DNA of 64,000 nt from Anodontia alba. Lineage: Eukaryota > Mollusca > Bivalvia > Lucinida > Lucinidae. A program made the position numbers and the translations under genes. The stretch's first letter is position 1. Each line of letters starts with the position of its first letter. Shown in pieces: positions 11,690 through 23,198 of this stretch. The notes beneath the pieces are model-generated. The model ran no database searches, was not told where the DNA came from, and saw only the letters and a program-made list of their open reading frames with translations. Location: NCBI GenBank assembly GCA_964016985.1, contig OZ024828.1:13008242-13072241 (forward strand). Reading direction: 5' to 3'.

Positions 11690-11840
11690 TGCTTTAAGGG
11701 GACACGATATATCTGGCGCTTTCTGCCATCTTTTGAAGGGTAACAACATTGTGACTTCCTGTTTGCGTTGCTGCATACATATACCATTTCTCTTCTGAAA
11801 ATTTGTCTCTCTAAAAGGGAAATATTAGCTCCCCTTTTCT
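11690..11840. repeat. Family M-like remnant
   Basis: TTGTGACTTCCTGTTTGCGT matches family M; the hairpin is mostly lost. Confidence 0.35.
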
Positions 11841-12334
11841 GCTGACGAAGCATTTTTGCCAGGTCATCATCGAAGAAAAGCCAAATTTACGCTTTTGTTT
11901 GCACCTTGATTTTGGCCAGAAGTCGTCCTGAACTGAATATCCTGCCATCCAAGGGTTATCTGATAGAGAGCCTATGATCTCAGCTCTGAGCAGCAGAAAA
12001 CACCATGCTGATAAACAGGTTGCAAACACACAACATTGTTTTACACCATTTTGTATAAGGGAAAGGTTGGATAATTCACCATTTCTAAAGCATTCTATCA
12101 TGGAATTGCCGCACAACTGCAATGCACCTGTTTAGGTTTCCAGACTTAGTTAATAGCTTTCAAGGTATTGGATAATCTGTAAGGTGATCAGATATCATAC
12201 AAAAGTCCTCTTTCTGTTTCTGACATTTCTCTTGGAGTTGCTGTAAAACCACATAGAGTGCTTCCTGTTCTTTCTGAAGCCTACCCTTTTCAGAGACTTC
12301 ATGCAGGCGGTTTAGAAGAATTGTGTAAAGAATA
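11841..12334. other. No recognised gene
   Basis: Nothing recognised apart from short open frames. Confidence 0.35.
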
Positions 12335-12600
12335 TATTATATTAACATATCTATGGGAAATGAATACTTCTCATGAGAAGTGCCCATTTCCCATAGATAT
12401 GTTAATATAATGTTTGCTTTGCAGACATTGCTCCATTTCAACCATACTTTATTAATATATTTTCTTATTTCTCCACGAAAACATATGTTGTGGGTACTCA
12501 TTAGAAGCCGCTTCTGATGTGTACCCAAAACATATGTTTTGTGGGGAAATAAAGAAAGAAGTCAATATTGTGGGGTAAAAATTGGATTATCCAGAGTGGT
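12335..12600. mobile_element. Family Q double hairpin with family A-type core
   Basis: First hairpin TATTATATTAACATATCTAT with exact partner. Second hairpin CCACGAAAACATATGTTGTG, GGGTACTCATTAGAA..GTGTACCCAAAACATATG: same order of motifs as the family A core but different flanks. Confidence 0.5.
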
Positions 12601-13041
12601 AGCTCAGAAGTTTACATTTTTACATAGATGTGCTAATGTAAAGTGATTTTTTGTTGTTAATTGCAATATTCTATAGCATGCAATGACTCTGCAAGGATAA
12701 GGTTCCCTTTAAGAAGGAGCAGTGCTACATATATTAGCCTAGTAAGCAGAGCCACCTAAACGTGCTAGTAATCATGGACGTAAATTAAAAACAAAGGAAA
12801 AAAACAGTGTCACTGAACTATATACCAGACCGGTCCAGGGGAGAACAATAAAAATAAATTTTATTCATACTCTCAAGATGGCCTTTATTAATATAATGAG
12901 CAAAATATATTATAACTTAATACAGACTTTGATCTTGTGCGAAATTTAACAATACCTTGCTGATATGTATCATAATTCATGGCTGTACAAGCATGGATAA
13001 ATTCCAATTAGACCGATATTTCTTAAGTTCTTGTTTAAGTA
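12601..13041. other. No recognised feature
   Basis: AT-rich spacer, no repeat or exon pattern seen. Confidence 0.35.
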
Positions 13042-13242
13042 TGCGCATGCGCAAAGTGAGAAAAAGACCTTTATGCTGTCCGCGCAGTCTGCTTGTTAAA
13101 CGTTATCGCTCTTCTATACGCTAGTATGTCCATTGATTCAGCAAGCGGGTAACGAATTGATCAGACTGCGAAAAAGCGCAGTCTGATCAAGGCATTCATG
13201 CCCGCATGTGCGCAAACGCGATAAAGGCCCTTTTCTCACTTT
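13042..13242. mobile_element. Family B-like hairpin repeat
   Basis: Inverted outer parts GTGAGAAAAAGACCTTTAT and AAAGGCCCTTTTCTCAC around a GATCAGACTGCG/CGCAGTCTGATC palindrome. Confidence 0.6.
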
Positions 13243-13389
13243 ACGTCACTATTGTTAATTCATTAAATACAGAACATGACTTGCATTTGCTTTACTGTGA
13301 CGTACTTACCCTAAATATTCGAGCACAATTCCTAAGCATACTTGTAAAACTTGAACAATTTAATTGTATTAATCGTTAGTGTGTGTAAA

Positions 13390-13640
13390 ACTATCGGATG
13401 AATGGAAGCAGTGTAGACCCTGCTAAGATGCATTGTTTTACTGAGCCGTATATACCGAAAATACTGGGATACCTGAATTACTCAGCGTATGTGTCCTAAG
13501 TTTGGAAATTAAAGTCGATGTTACTGACGTTGTGTTGATGAGTGACAAACAGCGTAGACCCTGAACAGACGCCACATTTTACGGCGTTGATAAGGGTCTA
13601 CACTGTTTGCTACAGCCTGTTTGTCTGAATACAGTAACAA
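13390..13640. repeat. Family E-like hairpin repeats
   Basis: GGATGAATGGAAGCAGTGTA.. and a second unit GATGAGTGACAAACAGCGTA with partner GGGTCTACACTGTTTGC. Confidence 0.5.
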
Positions 13641-13880
13641 TTAAGGATTACTGAAAACGATATAGCAAAGGACCAGATCAGATCTGTGCGCATGCGTTGT
13701 TCCTGTGGCGCATGCGCGGTACATGTAGCCTGTAATTGCTGGAGGCCTCTCATATATTTTAAAATACATTTAAAGTACAACGTTAATGTTGATAACATAA
13801 TAACATAAGGGTTCTCTCATGAGATTGTTTTTCTTGCTTTTTTCCCCAAATGCGCATTAACCTCTAACACTCTGGGCTAA

Positions 13881-13996
13881 TTCAGCAGATGACAAATTGT
13901 TGATATTTTCCTTATTTTTCCCCAAAAATAGACTTCGATATTTCATGAAATTTCGGAGAATATTAAGGAAAATAATTCAATATGTCGTCCGCTGAA
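13881..13996. mobile_element. Family L short MITE
   Basis: TTCAGCAGATGACAAATTG and ATATGTCGTCCGCTGAA inverted ends with an inner CTTCGATATTTCATGAAATT hairpin. Confidence 0.6.
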
Positions 13997-14119
13997 AATT
14001 TTATTCAGATGGCTAAGCGTTAGAGGAGACTAGATACATTTGGTAGTTTTTTGTCTGTTTTTTGTTGTTTTTTGTTGTTGTTGTTGTGTGTGTTGGTGGG
14101 GGGAGGGGTGGGGAGTGCA

Positions 14120-14290
14120 CAAAGGACGTAACCAGATTGACTTTCTGTTTGCTTTCCTGGACACCAAGTCCCTCATGAAAAGGAGTCTACTCCCCCCCCC
14201 CCACCCCGCCCCCCCCCCCCCCTTTTTTTTAGAGTGACCCCTTTTCGAGAGGTGACAAAAACCAGTTTTGACAAAGTTGCCTCCCCTTCA
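14120..14290. repeat. Family M-like remnant
   Basis: TGTTTGCTTTCCTGGACACC, C-run at 14192-14222, CCCCTTTTCGAGAGGTGAC. Confidence 0.35.
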
Positions 14291-14803
14291 CATGTATCCA
14301 ATTATTGAACTCAAATAACAAAAACAAAATACCACACTATTCTTCAGTACTTGAGACTTCGTCAAAACACTGAATAAAGAATTGCACACAGGCAAATGAA
14401 AAGCTACAAAAATGTGCGTATAGGAACAACGGGGCCCAGACCACTCTCTGCTTCCGCGGAGTTTAGCCAAGACCTTAAATTCGCGATATGAACATGAAAC
14501 ATCCGGGCTTCGGTTTATCTAAATCGCGAAGAGCAGTACACTGCGCGGGTGCACATATGATGTACACATGTGCTGTTACATATGCAATGAGGTGGGTTTT
14601 GCTGTGTCCCGGCACAAAGCAAATACCGAATACAGATGTTATTATCCCCCAAACCTTACAAAAGACAGGTATATTTATTTAGCGGCGTGACAATGGAAAT
14701 GGGTACGACATAATTATCAAACGTAGGCGAAATTGCTTTTTTGGGCTTTGTTTGAATGAAGACAGTTTATGTTATCAATAACAAAATATTTACACTGGGT
14801 CAC

Positions 14804-15015
14804 GCTAAGAGAAACCGTAACTTCGAGGTATATGCGAGCAGCGAATGCCCTGATCAGCCTGCGCGAATGCGCAGACTGGTCAGGGCGTTCGCTGCCCGCT
14901 CACAAAACTAATGGATACTGTTGACGTTATTGACTACAAGAAAACCTTGACCAGACAGCATGGATGCGCCGGCTGATCTTACTTTTCATTGTTCGCAGAT
15001 AGCATAATGGCCCAT
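14804..15015. mobile_element. Family B-like hairpin repeat
   Basis: GCGAATGCCCTGATCAGCC palindrome with its partner arm, then a degenerate second half. Confidence 0.55.
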
Positions 15016-15415
15016 GGCCCATCTGTTGCGTCGCGCGCTCTCAACATTCAATACAAACCGTCGTTATTATTGGACTTGTACCCCCACCATAAGTTTTATT
15101 GTTTTGAAACAGCTACTATTTCAATTTATCAAGGATTTTGTTTGAATTCTACTCTTGTGCAAATGTTTATTCTTCTTATGCTCATTTTGGTCCCCGATAA
15201 GCGGATCGTTTAAACGTATTTGCGGTGCAACTCTGTTTAAGTGGCGGTCTACATATATGTAAACGAGGATCAGCACGGGGGTCTAGACTTCCCTAATCAG
15301 TAAAAAGTTATACCAATAGTGTGTTATTCTATTTCTTTAAAAAAACTTCTTTTTTTTTTTTTTTTTTTATTTGTTTTTAATTCTTTTTGCCACATTATTC
15401 TCTCTGAGTGTGTGC

Positions 15416-15500
<85 letters not shown>
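15416..15500. repeat. (TC)n then (TG)n microsatellite
   Basis: A TC run changes at about 15453 into a TG run that ends at 15500; (TTG)n follows at 15530-15560. Confidence 0.9.
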
Positions 15501-15504
<4 letters not shown>

Positions 15505-15805
15505 TAGTTTTCTGGATATTTGAGGGCTGTTTGTTTGTTGTTGTTGTTGTTGTTGTTGTTACTTTCTTTATCTTTCTATCGCACTCTAATCAATATTTAA
15601 TTGTTTATTTATGTTTCACTTATCTATATTTCCTTAAGCCCTCATTTTTCTCCAATCAGTACTTTTTGGCGTTTTCGTTTCCCTTTTCGTAATTAAAATG
15701 GCCATTTTCTCTATTCATTAAACCCCACCGAGAACCTCCTACAACAAGACATGGAATACGAAATGTTCATATGTATACTCACTAAGGTAACAACAACAAG
15801 AATAC

Positions 15806-15878
15806 AGTAAAAATTCCGTTAACTCAAGCACCGATGGCTCGTTTACCGTAGCTGATTCGAACTCCTTTTTGAGTCCCA
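15806..15878 (+). mobile_element. Family G remnant cut by a family A copy
   Basis: TACAGTAAAAATTCCGTTAA, GGCTCGTTTACC, TTCGAACTCC match 53081 onward; the rest is replaced by family A. Confidence 0.5.
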
Positions 15879-16313
15879 ATTACGAAAACAAGCCTATTCA
15901 AATATATAGAAAATTTCTCCTCCAAAACTGAAAATGTTCAGATAAAAAACCTCTGATATTTTTTTTTTTTTTTTTTATATATATATATATATTTCTGCTC
16001 AAAACATAGATTGTAGGTACTCGTTAGAACCGCCTCGGCGAGCAAAACATAGATTATGCGTATTCGTTAGAAACGCCTCGGCGTGGGCGAGGCGGTTCTG
16101 ATGAGTACCCACAATCTATGTTTTTGATTTTTGCTCAAAACATAGATTATGGATACTTGTTAGAACCGCCTCCGCCAACGAGTAACCACAACCTATGTTT
16201 TAGAGCAGAAAAAAGTAACGAAGTAACGAGTACCCACACAAACTATGTTTTTGAGCAGAAATAAGAAAAATAATGTATATCCCTGTAAACACCAGTTTTA
16301 CTATAATATGAAA
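15879..16313 (+). mobile_element. Family A copy with three hairpin cores, right end lost
   Basis: Left end sits inside a family G remnant. Three successive degenerate palindromes (about 15990-16045, 16050-16125, 16132-16200) with GTTAGAACCGCCTC variants. Truncated after the CCAGTTTTACTATA segment. Confidence 0.75.
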
Positions 16314-16519
16314 TAAATAGGTGTTACCTATGAAACAAGCTTTAGCATTTTATGCACTTTTTTTTTTTTTCATCAGGTATGCAAAGTCGCGGACCAGACA
16401 AAACCTGTTTCAATGTAGGTCCGAGACAAAGTATCGAACAATTCTTTTTTTTTTTCCCATGAAATTCAGCACGTTTGTGTGTCACCGGGTATAGGTATAT
16501 GATACACTTGTACTGCCGT

Positions 16520-16610
16520 GCGGTACAAACCGGCTTTTATAGCGACGTGGTAGAGTGTCCGCCTATCACGCATTCGGTCCGGGTTCAATCCCGGGTCGTA
16601 GCATAATTTT
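16520..16610 (+). repeat. tRNA-like sequence, pseudo-tRNA or SINE head
   Basis: GCGACGTGGTAGAGTGTCCG resembles box A; CCGGGTTCAATCCCGGG is a perfect T-arm; poly-T follows. The acceptor stem does not pair well, so it is probably not a working tRNA. Confidence 0.4.
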
Positions 16611-17309
16611 TTTTTCACCTGTTACAAGTGTATAAATGAATATTAAGTCTAATAGTAAAAAGAAATTATGCATGTGCCCCGAAAATTTATTTTTTAGGCT
16701 GATTTCGTCAAAAAAAAAAAAATAAATAAATAAATAAATAAATAAATAAACTTGATTTCTTCTTTTAGCTATACCGTGAACGATCAGCTGATCGCCAGTC
16801 AACTGAAATCACCGCATATCCTACCTTTATCATGTTGTCAGCGATGCATTGTTCTCCATGCATAATTCCTGTTATGTGCTGTAGGAATATATTCCATTTT
16901 TTACGGCAAAACTTCAGTATTTACACTTAAATACACGAAAATGTTGTTTAATGCGAGAGAAGTCACAGATTAAATATGGCGGCTAAAAACGCAGACCAAT
17001 CACGCATTCATCCGTGTCAATGTCGTAAAAATGTGTTCCTTCTATTTCATTGGCTATACAATTCATTATAGCCAGTGAGATCACTTGCGGCGGCTGACTG
17101 GCATTCCATGTTTGCAGCGGAGCGTATCTGATCATCATATTTTTCGGAAACCAGGCTGGCAACGGACATAAATTAGCGTTGGTTTTCGGGTTCAACATTA
17201 AGCCGATGCACTCTGCTGTAGATTTTGGAAACCAGTCAGCCGCGCATGCGAATTCTGCATAATATGTGAGAGACTCACAATACCTATAGTACGAGCTTAA
17301 GCTTCGCCA
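16611..17309. other. No firm feature
   Basis: AAAT repeats at 16721-16750. ATGGCGGCTAAAAACGCAGA at 16976 opens a frame of about 31 codons that I could not extend to a gene. Confidence 0.3.
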
Positions 17310-17362
17310 CCTACTGCGCAGGTGGCGACCCGCTTAGCAGGTCGCTTAAGCTCGTTATAAAA
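17310..17362. repeat. Short palindromic repeat
   Basis: ACGAGCTTAAGCTTCGCCAC and GCGACCCGCTTAGCAGGTCG fold together around GTGGCG/CGCCAC. Abuts a family A end fragment. Confidence 0.4.
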
Positions 17363-17408
17363 GTGCTGTTTAAGGGAGTCATAATTATATAGGCGTGTTT
17401 TCGTGATG
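17363..17408 (+). mobile_element. Family A right-end fragment
   Basis: Only the last ~46 bases (TTTAAGGGAGTCATAATTAT then AGGCGTGTTTTCGTGATG) remain, joined to an unrelated palindrome. Confidence 0.7.
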
Positions 17409-17640
17409 CTAGGAAATTCGTCCGATCGCTCAAGAAAACAAACATTTTGTGACATTTTATCTACAGGGAAAGTTTCTTATTATGTCATGGAAATGTATGC
17501 ATTGTCCAAAGGATGTTCGAGCAATTAAAATTGGACTGTAGATGGAAGAACGGCCATATCTGTAGATGCGACCCAACAAAGAAACATATATGTAATAATC
17601 AACATAGATTTCGCAATAACTATTAAAGCGCCATTCACAA

Positions 17641-17768
17641 CTGCCGCAGACGACGTTTTGAGTTTTTTTTTTTTTTAAAGAATAATATTCTGAAGTGGAC
17701 GATTCACATTACATGTCGATACTTGATTTCTCTGGAAAATTAAAAGAAATAAAATTGTCGTCTGCTAA
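17641..17768. mobile_element. Family L short MITE
   Basis: CTGCCGCAGACGACG and TTGTCGTCTGCT ends; interior with poly-T. Confidence 0.5.
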
Positions 17769-17828
17769 AGATGTTACTTGACGCTTTAAGGATTAAAGCA
17801 GAAAGTAAACTATAAACTGTATTTAAAT

Positions 17829-18128
17829 TGGAAGGGTCTATTGCCAGTCGACTGGTAATAGCCGATTTACGTTAAAATCGGCTATTGACAGTCGACTGGC
17901 AATGGCCACTTGATTTAAATTAGTCTAACGTACCAAAGTTCATCCTAATATTCCTGAATGGACTGGCGTAATGCAAATAGCGTAAATCGGCTATTACCAG
18001 TCGACTGTCAATAGCGATTTAACGTAAATCGGTTATTGACAGTCGACTGGCAATAGCCACTTTGATTTAAATTAGTCTAACGTACCAAACTTCATCCTCA
18101 TATTCCTGAATGGACTGGCGTAATGCAA
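17829..18128. repeat. Two-unit tandem repeat, period 152
   Basis: TGATTTAAATTAGTCTAACG occurs at 17911 and 18063. Each unit carries inverted TATTGACAGTCGACTGGCAA motifs that form a hairpin. Confidence 0.7.
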
Positions 18129-18164
18129 ATATAACGGAGATAATTAATTACTTATACTTGTTAT

Positions 18165-18372
18165 ACCCGTCATTTGTCACAAGGGAGACAACTTTTATGA
18201 CTTCTCTTTGCTTTTGTGCACACCAAACCCCTTCCGAAAAAGTAAAGGTAATCACTCTAAAAGAAAATATCCCGATCTCAGGGGAACTCTAAAAGAAAAT
18301 AATTTGATCCGATTCCAGGGGGTCAAATTATTTTCTTTTAGAGTAGATCCCTTTTCAGCCTCTCTTGAAAGT
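18165..18372. repeat. Family M hairpin repeat
   Basis: CACAAGGGAGACAACTTTTA, then CTCTAAAAGAAAATAATTTG with partner CAAATTATTTTCTTTTAGAG, then GATCCCTTTTCAGCC. Confidence 0.55.
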
Positions 18373-18394
18373 GTATCCGTTAAAAATTGGGACA

Positions 18395-18622
18395 GGGCCC
18401 AGTTGTTCAAAGCATCGTTAGCTTAATGAGCTCGTTAGTGGTCAAAATGTTAAGAGTTCTAGTAAGTACAATATCTAATTCGCAGGTATTTTTGCTGAAA
18501 AAAATGTGAGTAGCTTTTGCAAATTTTTTCAGAAAAAATATTAGCATATAAGCCATATTTAATGATCAAAGTTTTAACGATACGTTAACTAACGACATCG
18601 TTAGTTTTGAACAACTGGGCCC
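18395..18622. mobile_element. Family D MITE, complete
   Basis: 228 bases, same ends and interior as the copy at 10015, including the same length. Confidence 0.75.
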
Positions 18623-18638
18623 AGATTTACAGCAAGCA

Positions 18639-18919
18639 CATTACGAAAACACGCCTATTCAAATATATAGAAAACTTTACCTCCAGAAACATAAATTTTT
18701 CAGATAAAAAAAAATCTGATATTTTTCATATTTCTGCTCAAAACATAGATTGTGGGTACTCGTTAGAACCGCCTTGGCGAGGCGGTTCTAACGAGTACCA
18801 ACATTCTATATTTTTGAGCAGAAATAAGAAAAATAATGCATACCCCTGTAAACCCCAGTTTTACTATATAAAAGTGGGGTTTAAGGGGGTCAAAATTATA
18901 TAGGCGTGTTTTCATGATG
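18639..18919 (+). mobile_element. Family A MITE, complete
   Basis: Both ends and palindrome present. Lies 16 bases after a family D element. Confidence 0.9.
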
Positions 18920-18954
18920 AACTGTAACCAGTCTGTGTTATGAGCTATAGGAAC

Positions 18955-19145
18955 ATATCATCAGCAAAACCCCATAACTGATTAGCAAAATCAGAGTGAA
19001 GGACATTCCAAAATATAGGATTTTTTTAAAATATAAATCATTTTTATGCTGATTCATATATCTGTTAGACGGGAGCCAGTCTAACAGTGCAAGTACTTTT
19101 ATGGGACTGAAAACACTGGGTCCATTTTTCGCCATTTCCATTTTG
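18955..19145. repeat. Family N repeat, copy 1
   Basis: Highly similar to 23582-23760: GAGTGAAGGACATTCCAAA, GACGGGAGCCAGTCTAACAG, GCAAGTACTTTTATGGGACT. Both follow a family A copy in '+' orientation. Class unknown. Confidence 0.6.
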
Positions 19146-19287
19146 CTAAGGAAACAAACACTGTAAGCGATCAGCTTTCTTTCAAAATATCAGACAAAGT
19201 CTTGCGGTAAATCAGAACCTTACAGAGTGTGGTTTTAGAGACAGCCAGAGATGTGAAGGCTAACTGCCCATACTAGCATTGAGTTTG

Positions 19288-19525
19288 TCTCTGAGTTGGA
19301 GTTTTACGGCCCATTTTACATGGTTAAGATTATGTCGAACCGGTCAATTAACCTACTCACATTTTTCCCAGACAGGCTTAGTCATTTAAGCGGTTAACCA
19401 GTACTTATGCACACACCTTCACCAGTAACTGACAGCTGCCCTTCCTGAATTAGCATTAAGCGGATCAGTCTCCGCGAAAGTTACATGGCGAGCTGAGATT
19501 CGAACTGGCGACCTGCGCTTTAGAC
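19288..19525 (-). mobile_element. tRNA-derived SINE, old copy
   Basis: GGAGTTTTACGGCCCATTTT, AGACAGGCTTAGTCATTTAA, GAGATTCGAACTGGCGACC (box B complement). Diverged from the young copies. Confidence 0.6.
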
Positions 19526-19542
19526 CCCCGAAATGCATCTAT

Positions 19543-19821
19543 CATCACGAAAATACGCCTATATAATTTTGATCCCCTTAAACCCCACTTTCATACAGTA
19601 AAATTGGGTTTACAGGGGTATACTTTATTTTTCTTATTTCTGCTCAAAAACATAGATTGTGGGTATTCATTAGAACCGCCTCGCCGAGGCGGTTCTAACG
19701 AGTACCCACAATCTATGTTTTGAGCAGAAATCTGAAAAATATCAGAGATTTTTTATCTGAAAATTTTCAGTTTTTGGAGGTGAATTTTTTTACATATTTG
19801 AATAAGTATGTTTTCCTAATG
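19543..19821 (-). mobile_element. Family A MITE, complete
   Basis: Ends CATCACG and CCTAATG; hairpin apex CCTCGCCGAGG. It follows an old minus-strand SINE. Confidence 0.9.
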
Positions 19822-19871
19822 GCTAAACATGTACGTATATAAACGAAATGTCTTTAACCAAGATAAATTAA

Positions 19872-20110
19872 GCCGCGCCATGCGAAAACGTGTCTTCGAA
19901 TACATGCGGGCAGCCAGTGAAGGCACAGATCAGCCTGTGCATCCGCGCAGTCTGATCAGGACCTTCACTTTGTCCGCTAACAGTATTTATGCACTATAGA
20001 ATGTATCAATTTAGAGCATATGCCCGGATGAGATTTTGCGCATGCGCGGTATGACTCTGAATCTGTACGTTTTGCGCATGCTCGAAGACACGTTTTCGCT
20101 TTGCGAAGGC
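19872..20110 (+). mobile_element. Family B element, full length
   Basis: GCCGCGCCATGCGAAAACG left end, TTTTCGCTTTGCGAAGGC right end. Inner palindrome AGATCAGCCTGTGCATCCGC. Length about 239. Confidence 0.7.
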
Positions 20111-20163
20111 TAATTGTTTTCTATATTTTTTATTGTATTGTTATGTGTATGTGTATCAAATAT

Positions 20164-20330
20164 TTCAAATTCTAATGCACTCGCGTATGTAACGCGACGT
20201 CTGATTGGATAACGTCAAAAATTTGCGACGGTATATTCTGCGATATACTGTCGCAAATCCGACGTCATCACGTAACGTCGCTTCTCATTGGCTGGCGTTT
20301 GGTTTTACGCAGCTCACAGCACTTGTCGTT
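20164..20330. repeat. GC-rich palindrome around TTTGCGACGG
   Basis: GCGACGTCTGATTGG.. and ..CACGTAACGTCGCTTCTCAT, with inner TTTGCGACGGTATATT and GATATACTGTCGCAAAT arms. Confidence 0.55.
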
Positions 20331-20374
20331 TTGTGCAAATAGTACATTTTTTTAATAGAAAAAATGAATAAATG

Positions 20375-20555
20375 CATTAGAATGGGGATAACTGCATCAA
20401 ATTTGTCATTTGGGGAGGTAAATCGGCGGTTTTACGGTCGCAAATTACGTTTTACGGCTCCGCTGACGCGTCGCCGTAAAACGAAATTTCCGACCGTAAA
20501 ACCGCCGATTTACCTCCCCAAATGCCAAATTTGAAAGCAGTTATCCCCTAAATAA
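20375..20555. repeat. Long imperfect palindrome, about 80-base arms
   Basis: GGGGATAACTGCATCAAATT and AATTTGAAAGCAGTTATCCCC outside; TTTGGGGAGGTAAATCGGCG and partner inside; apex GACGCGTC. Rich in CpG compared with its surroundings. Confidence 0.7.
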
Positions 20556-20727
20556 CTTGCAGTGTCACTGTCAACGTGTGCCGTCATCAGCGTTAGCCGA
20601 AACAGGGCGTCCATCAAGACTACAACGTTAAATGCCGCTTAAAATAAAAAAGAGTTCGGCGATCTTCTGACTGTTGCCAGGAGAGTATGACGAAATAAAA
20701 ATAGATTGAAAACTTTATTTTCATCTT

Positions 20728-20730
<3 letters not shown>

Positions 20731-20821
<91 letters not shown>

Positions 20822-20866
20822 CCCCTCCCTCTCTGTATATTGTACCCCCTCTCTCTCTCTCTCTGA
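20731..20866. repeat. (TC)n microsatellite
   Basis: About 44 uninterrupted TC units, then CCCCCTCCCTCTCTG and another short TC run. Confidence 0.95.
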
Positions 20867-21193
20867 CTTCTCCGAAACATCAGACAGAAAAACACATCGA
20901 AGACTATATGCTGTAGTCAACAGTTACAGTACAAGAGGACATAATGTTCACCACGGATTATCTTCTCCATCCATAATAAGACTTAGCAAACCCTTTCTTA
21001 GAAGGGACTTTTTTGTGTAGAGCAAAATATAACGAATCTATCTGAATAGCCCTTTTAGATAGCCCCATTCATCGAAACTATATTAGTCAGTGTTTCACAA
21101 ATATAGGAGAAAACGAACAATCTCGTATGCGCATCTGTTTCCATCAAATAAATATTAACAAAACAAACCTGAAGCGGAACATGAGAAAATGTA

Positions 21194-21474
21194 CATTACG
21201 AAAACAAGCCTATTCAAATACATTTTACATTGAAAATTTCACCACCAAAAAATGAAAATTTTCAGATAAAAAATTCTGATGTTTTTCATATTTCTGCTCA
21301 AAACATAGATAGTGGGTACTCGTTAGAACCGCCGAGGCGGTTCTAACGAGTACCCACAATCTATGTTTCTGAGCTGAAATAAGAAAAATAATGTATACCC
21401 CTGTAAACCCTAGTTTTACTATATAAAAGTGGGGTTTAAGGGGGTCAATATTATATAGGTTTGTTTTCGTGATG
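21194..21474 (+). mobile_element. Family A MITE, shortened apex
   Basis: Both ends present; the palindrome centre is reduced to GAACCGCCGAGGCGGTTC. Confidence 0.9.
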
Positions 21475-21489
21475 ACCTTTTAAGATAGG

Positions 21490-21620
21490 CGCCTAATGAA
21501 GACTCAAGGCTACGCATCCAGTCTTCGTTGTCCGCTTGAAGAAACTTTGCGTCCTTGGTTATCCAAAATGCGCCCAAAGAAGATTCAGATCAGACTGCGC
21601 ATTTGCAGGGAAGTAATTTT
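21490..21620. mobile_element. Family B' fragment
   Basis: GAAGACTCAAGGCTACGCATCC.., CCGCTTGAAGAAACTTTGCG and AATGCGCCCAAAGAAGATTC match the middle of the 24285 copy. Confidence 0.4.
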
Positions 21621-22179
21621 TTTCTCATAGAGCTTCATGATAATTCCATTTATTTTGGTGGTTTAAGTCTTTTCAGGATATGGCTGGCCTTCCAAACTTT
21701 ATTTTGATTTAAAGACCAGGATTAGCAAAGAAACATAAAAGGGAAAACACCACCGACACCAGAACTTTCTGGGATTTAGGGAGGCTGAATCCCTCAAACG
21801 TCAGATATCAAAACTTGATATTTTGAATTTGATCACTTTTTCTTTTGGCTCCAGCAAACACATACCATACAGAAACATCAATTTCATGAAAACATGCAAA
21901 CGTTTTTTTCTTCAAATCTAAATAAATTTCAATTCATCTTCAAAGGCCGCCTTATACAAAACAACCATCCAGGACTTTGCACCAATCAGCAGTCCTTACA
22001 CAACTGGTTCCCTGTGTCCTATAGCGGAACAGTGGATTTTATCTTTGACCAGTCCGGAGAAGAATTTGTAAAATGATATTTCACTTAGAATTATACATGT
22101 ATCTCTCCAAGAAAAAAACGTCATCGGGTACATTCGAATAGTGAAGGACCCTCACGGAGTGAGGGAGTGATGTAGGGGT
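21621..22179. other. No recognised gene
   Basis: No domain, repeat or tRNA seen. Confidence 0.35.
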
Positions 22180-22262
22180 AACCAGATAAACCGTATTTAC
22201 CCTAAGTATTCGAAAAGACAGGCCTGAGCAAACTGTAGACCCAGATCAGACTCCGCAAACTT
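22180..22262. repeat. Family E fragment
   Basis: ACCGTATTTACCCTAAGTAT, CAGGCCTGAGCAAACTGTAG; the hairpin partner arm is lost. Confidence 0.5.
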
Positions 22263-22379
22263 ACCATAAAATAATTAAAAATGAGGAAGTTTGGTGACTA
22301 AACACATTAACACTGATTTATGCATATAAATGGCTTCAAGAACAGAACAAAAATAAGAAAAGGTGGTTGTGTATTTGAT

Positions 22380-22835
22380 CGCCCATCAGAAAAGGGCAGA
22401 GCGCTTGCGGATTACAGAATAGTCCTCCATCTATCTGTTAATCTGTACCCTTCGACGATAGAAAGTGTCAACTTTGTCACAAAGACGAATTAGGTGATGA
22501 ATTCCATTATCTGTTTTGTTGTAACTATTTTGAAACAGAGAGAAAACGCCATTTGAAACCTTTTTTTTATAAAAGGCCCAATATAATAAAACAGAAAGAG
22601 CTACTTGCCTCAGATAATTTATCGACACTTAAAAAGCTTTCCGAGTTTGTTCAGATAATAATGAACAAATGTGCGACTACATTTTCCACATAGTCTGTAT
22701 ATGTTTTATTATTGTAACATTGTCTGTTCCTTTGTTTATTGTCTGTTTGCTTGTATTTTCTCTTACGCCACCTGTGAGTGGCCTGAGAATTTGTTCTTAA
22801 ATAAAGTTCTGTTCTGTTCTGTTCTGTTCTGTAAC
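22380..22835 (+). pseudogene. 5'-truncated LINE tail with TTCTG-repeat 3' end
   Basis: Reads CQLCHKDELGDEFHYLFC and on to KCATTFST then stop. The 'C..C.....GDE.H.LF.C' cluster is the zinc-knuckle-like C terminus seen after the reverse transcriptase in several non-LTR retrotransposons. The frame upstream is broken. After the stop come about 120 bases of 3' UTR, AATAAAG and five TTCTG units, an end structure typical of target-primed LINE insertion. Only the last few percent of an element remains. Confidence 0.6.
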
Positions 22836-23198
22836 CTGCTGGCTATAAATAACATCGGATGAAATTTTAAACTATGTTTCTTATTTTTCATAAAAAAAGT
22901 AAAGATTCCCATTTCATTCAAATTTATTCTTATGGCGAAAATTTAGATTTAAAGCCTTTTTCTTTGATTTAACATCTAAAGTGTTTTTTTTTTTTTTTTG
23001 TTTTTTTTTGTTTTTTTTTTGTTTTGTTTTTTCGTTTATTTTATTTTATTTATTTATGTATCTATTTATTTATTTTTTATTTATTTTTTTTCTTTTATTT
23101 CTTTTATTTATATATTTATTCATTTATTTCTATTGAAGCTTCAAAATGTATATGGACTGGAAAACGTAATTCCTTTTTCTTACGACATGCTTCATTTG
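22836..23198. other. AT-rich, T-run spacer
   Basis: Poly-T and TTTA repeats at 22980-23130 produce spurious open frames. Confidence 0.6.

Noticed and set aside
15319..15692. Open frames rich in Ser-Leu, Val-Cys
   Set aside because: Produced by (TC)n and (TG)n microsatellites; low complexity. The same applies to frames at 20639-21020, 27596-28136 and 49203-49532.
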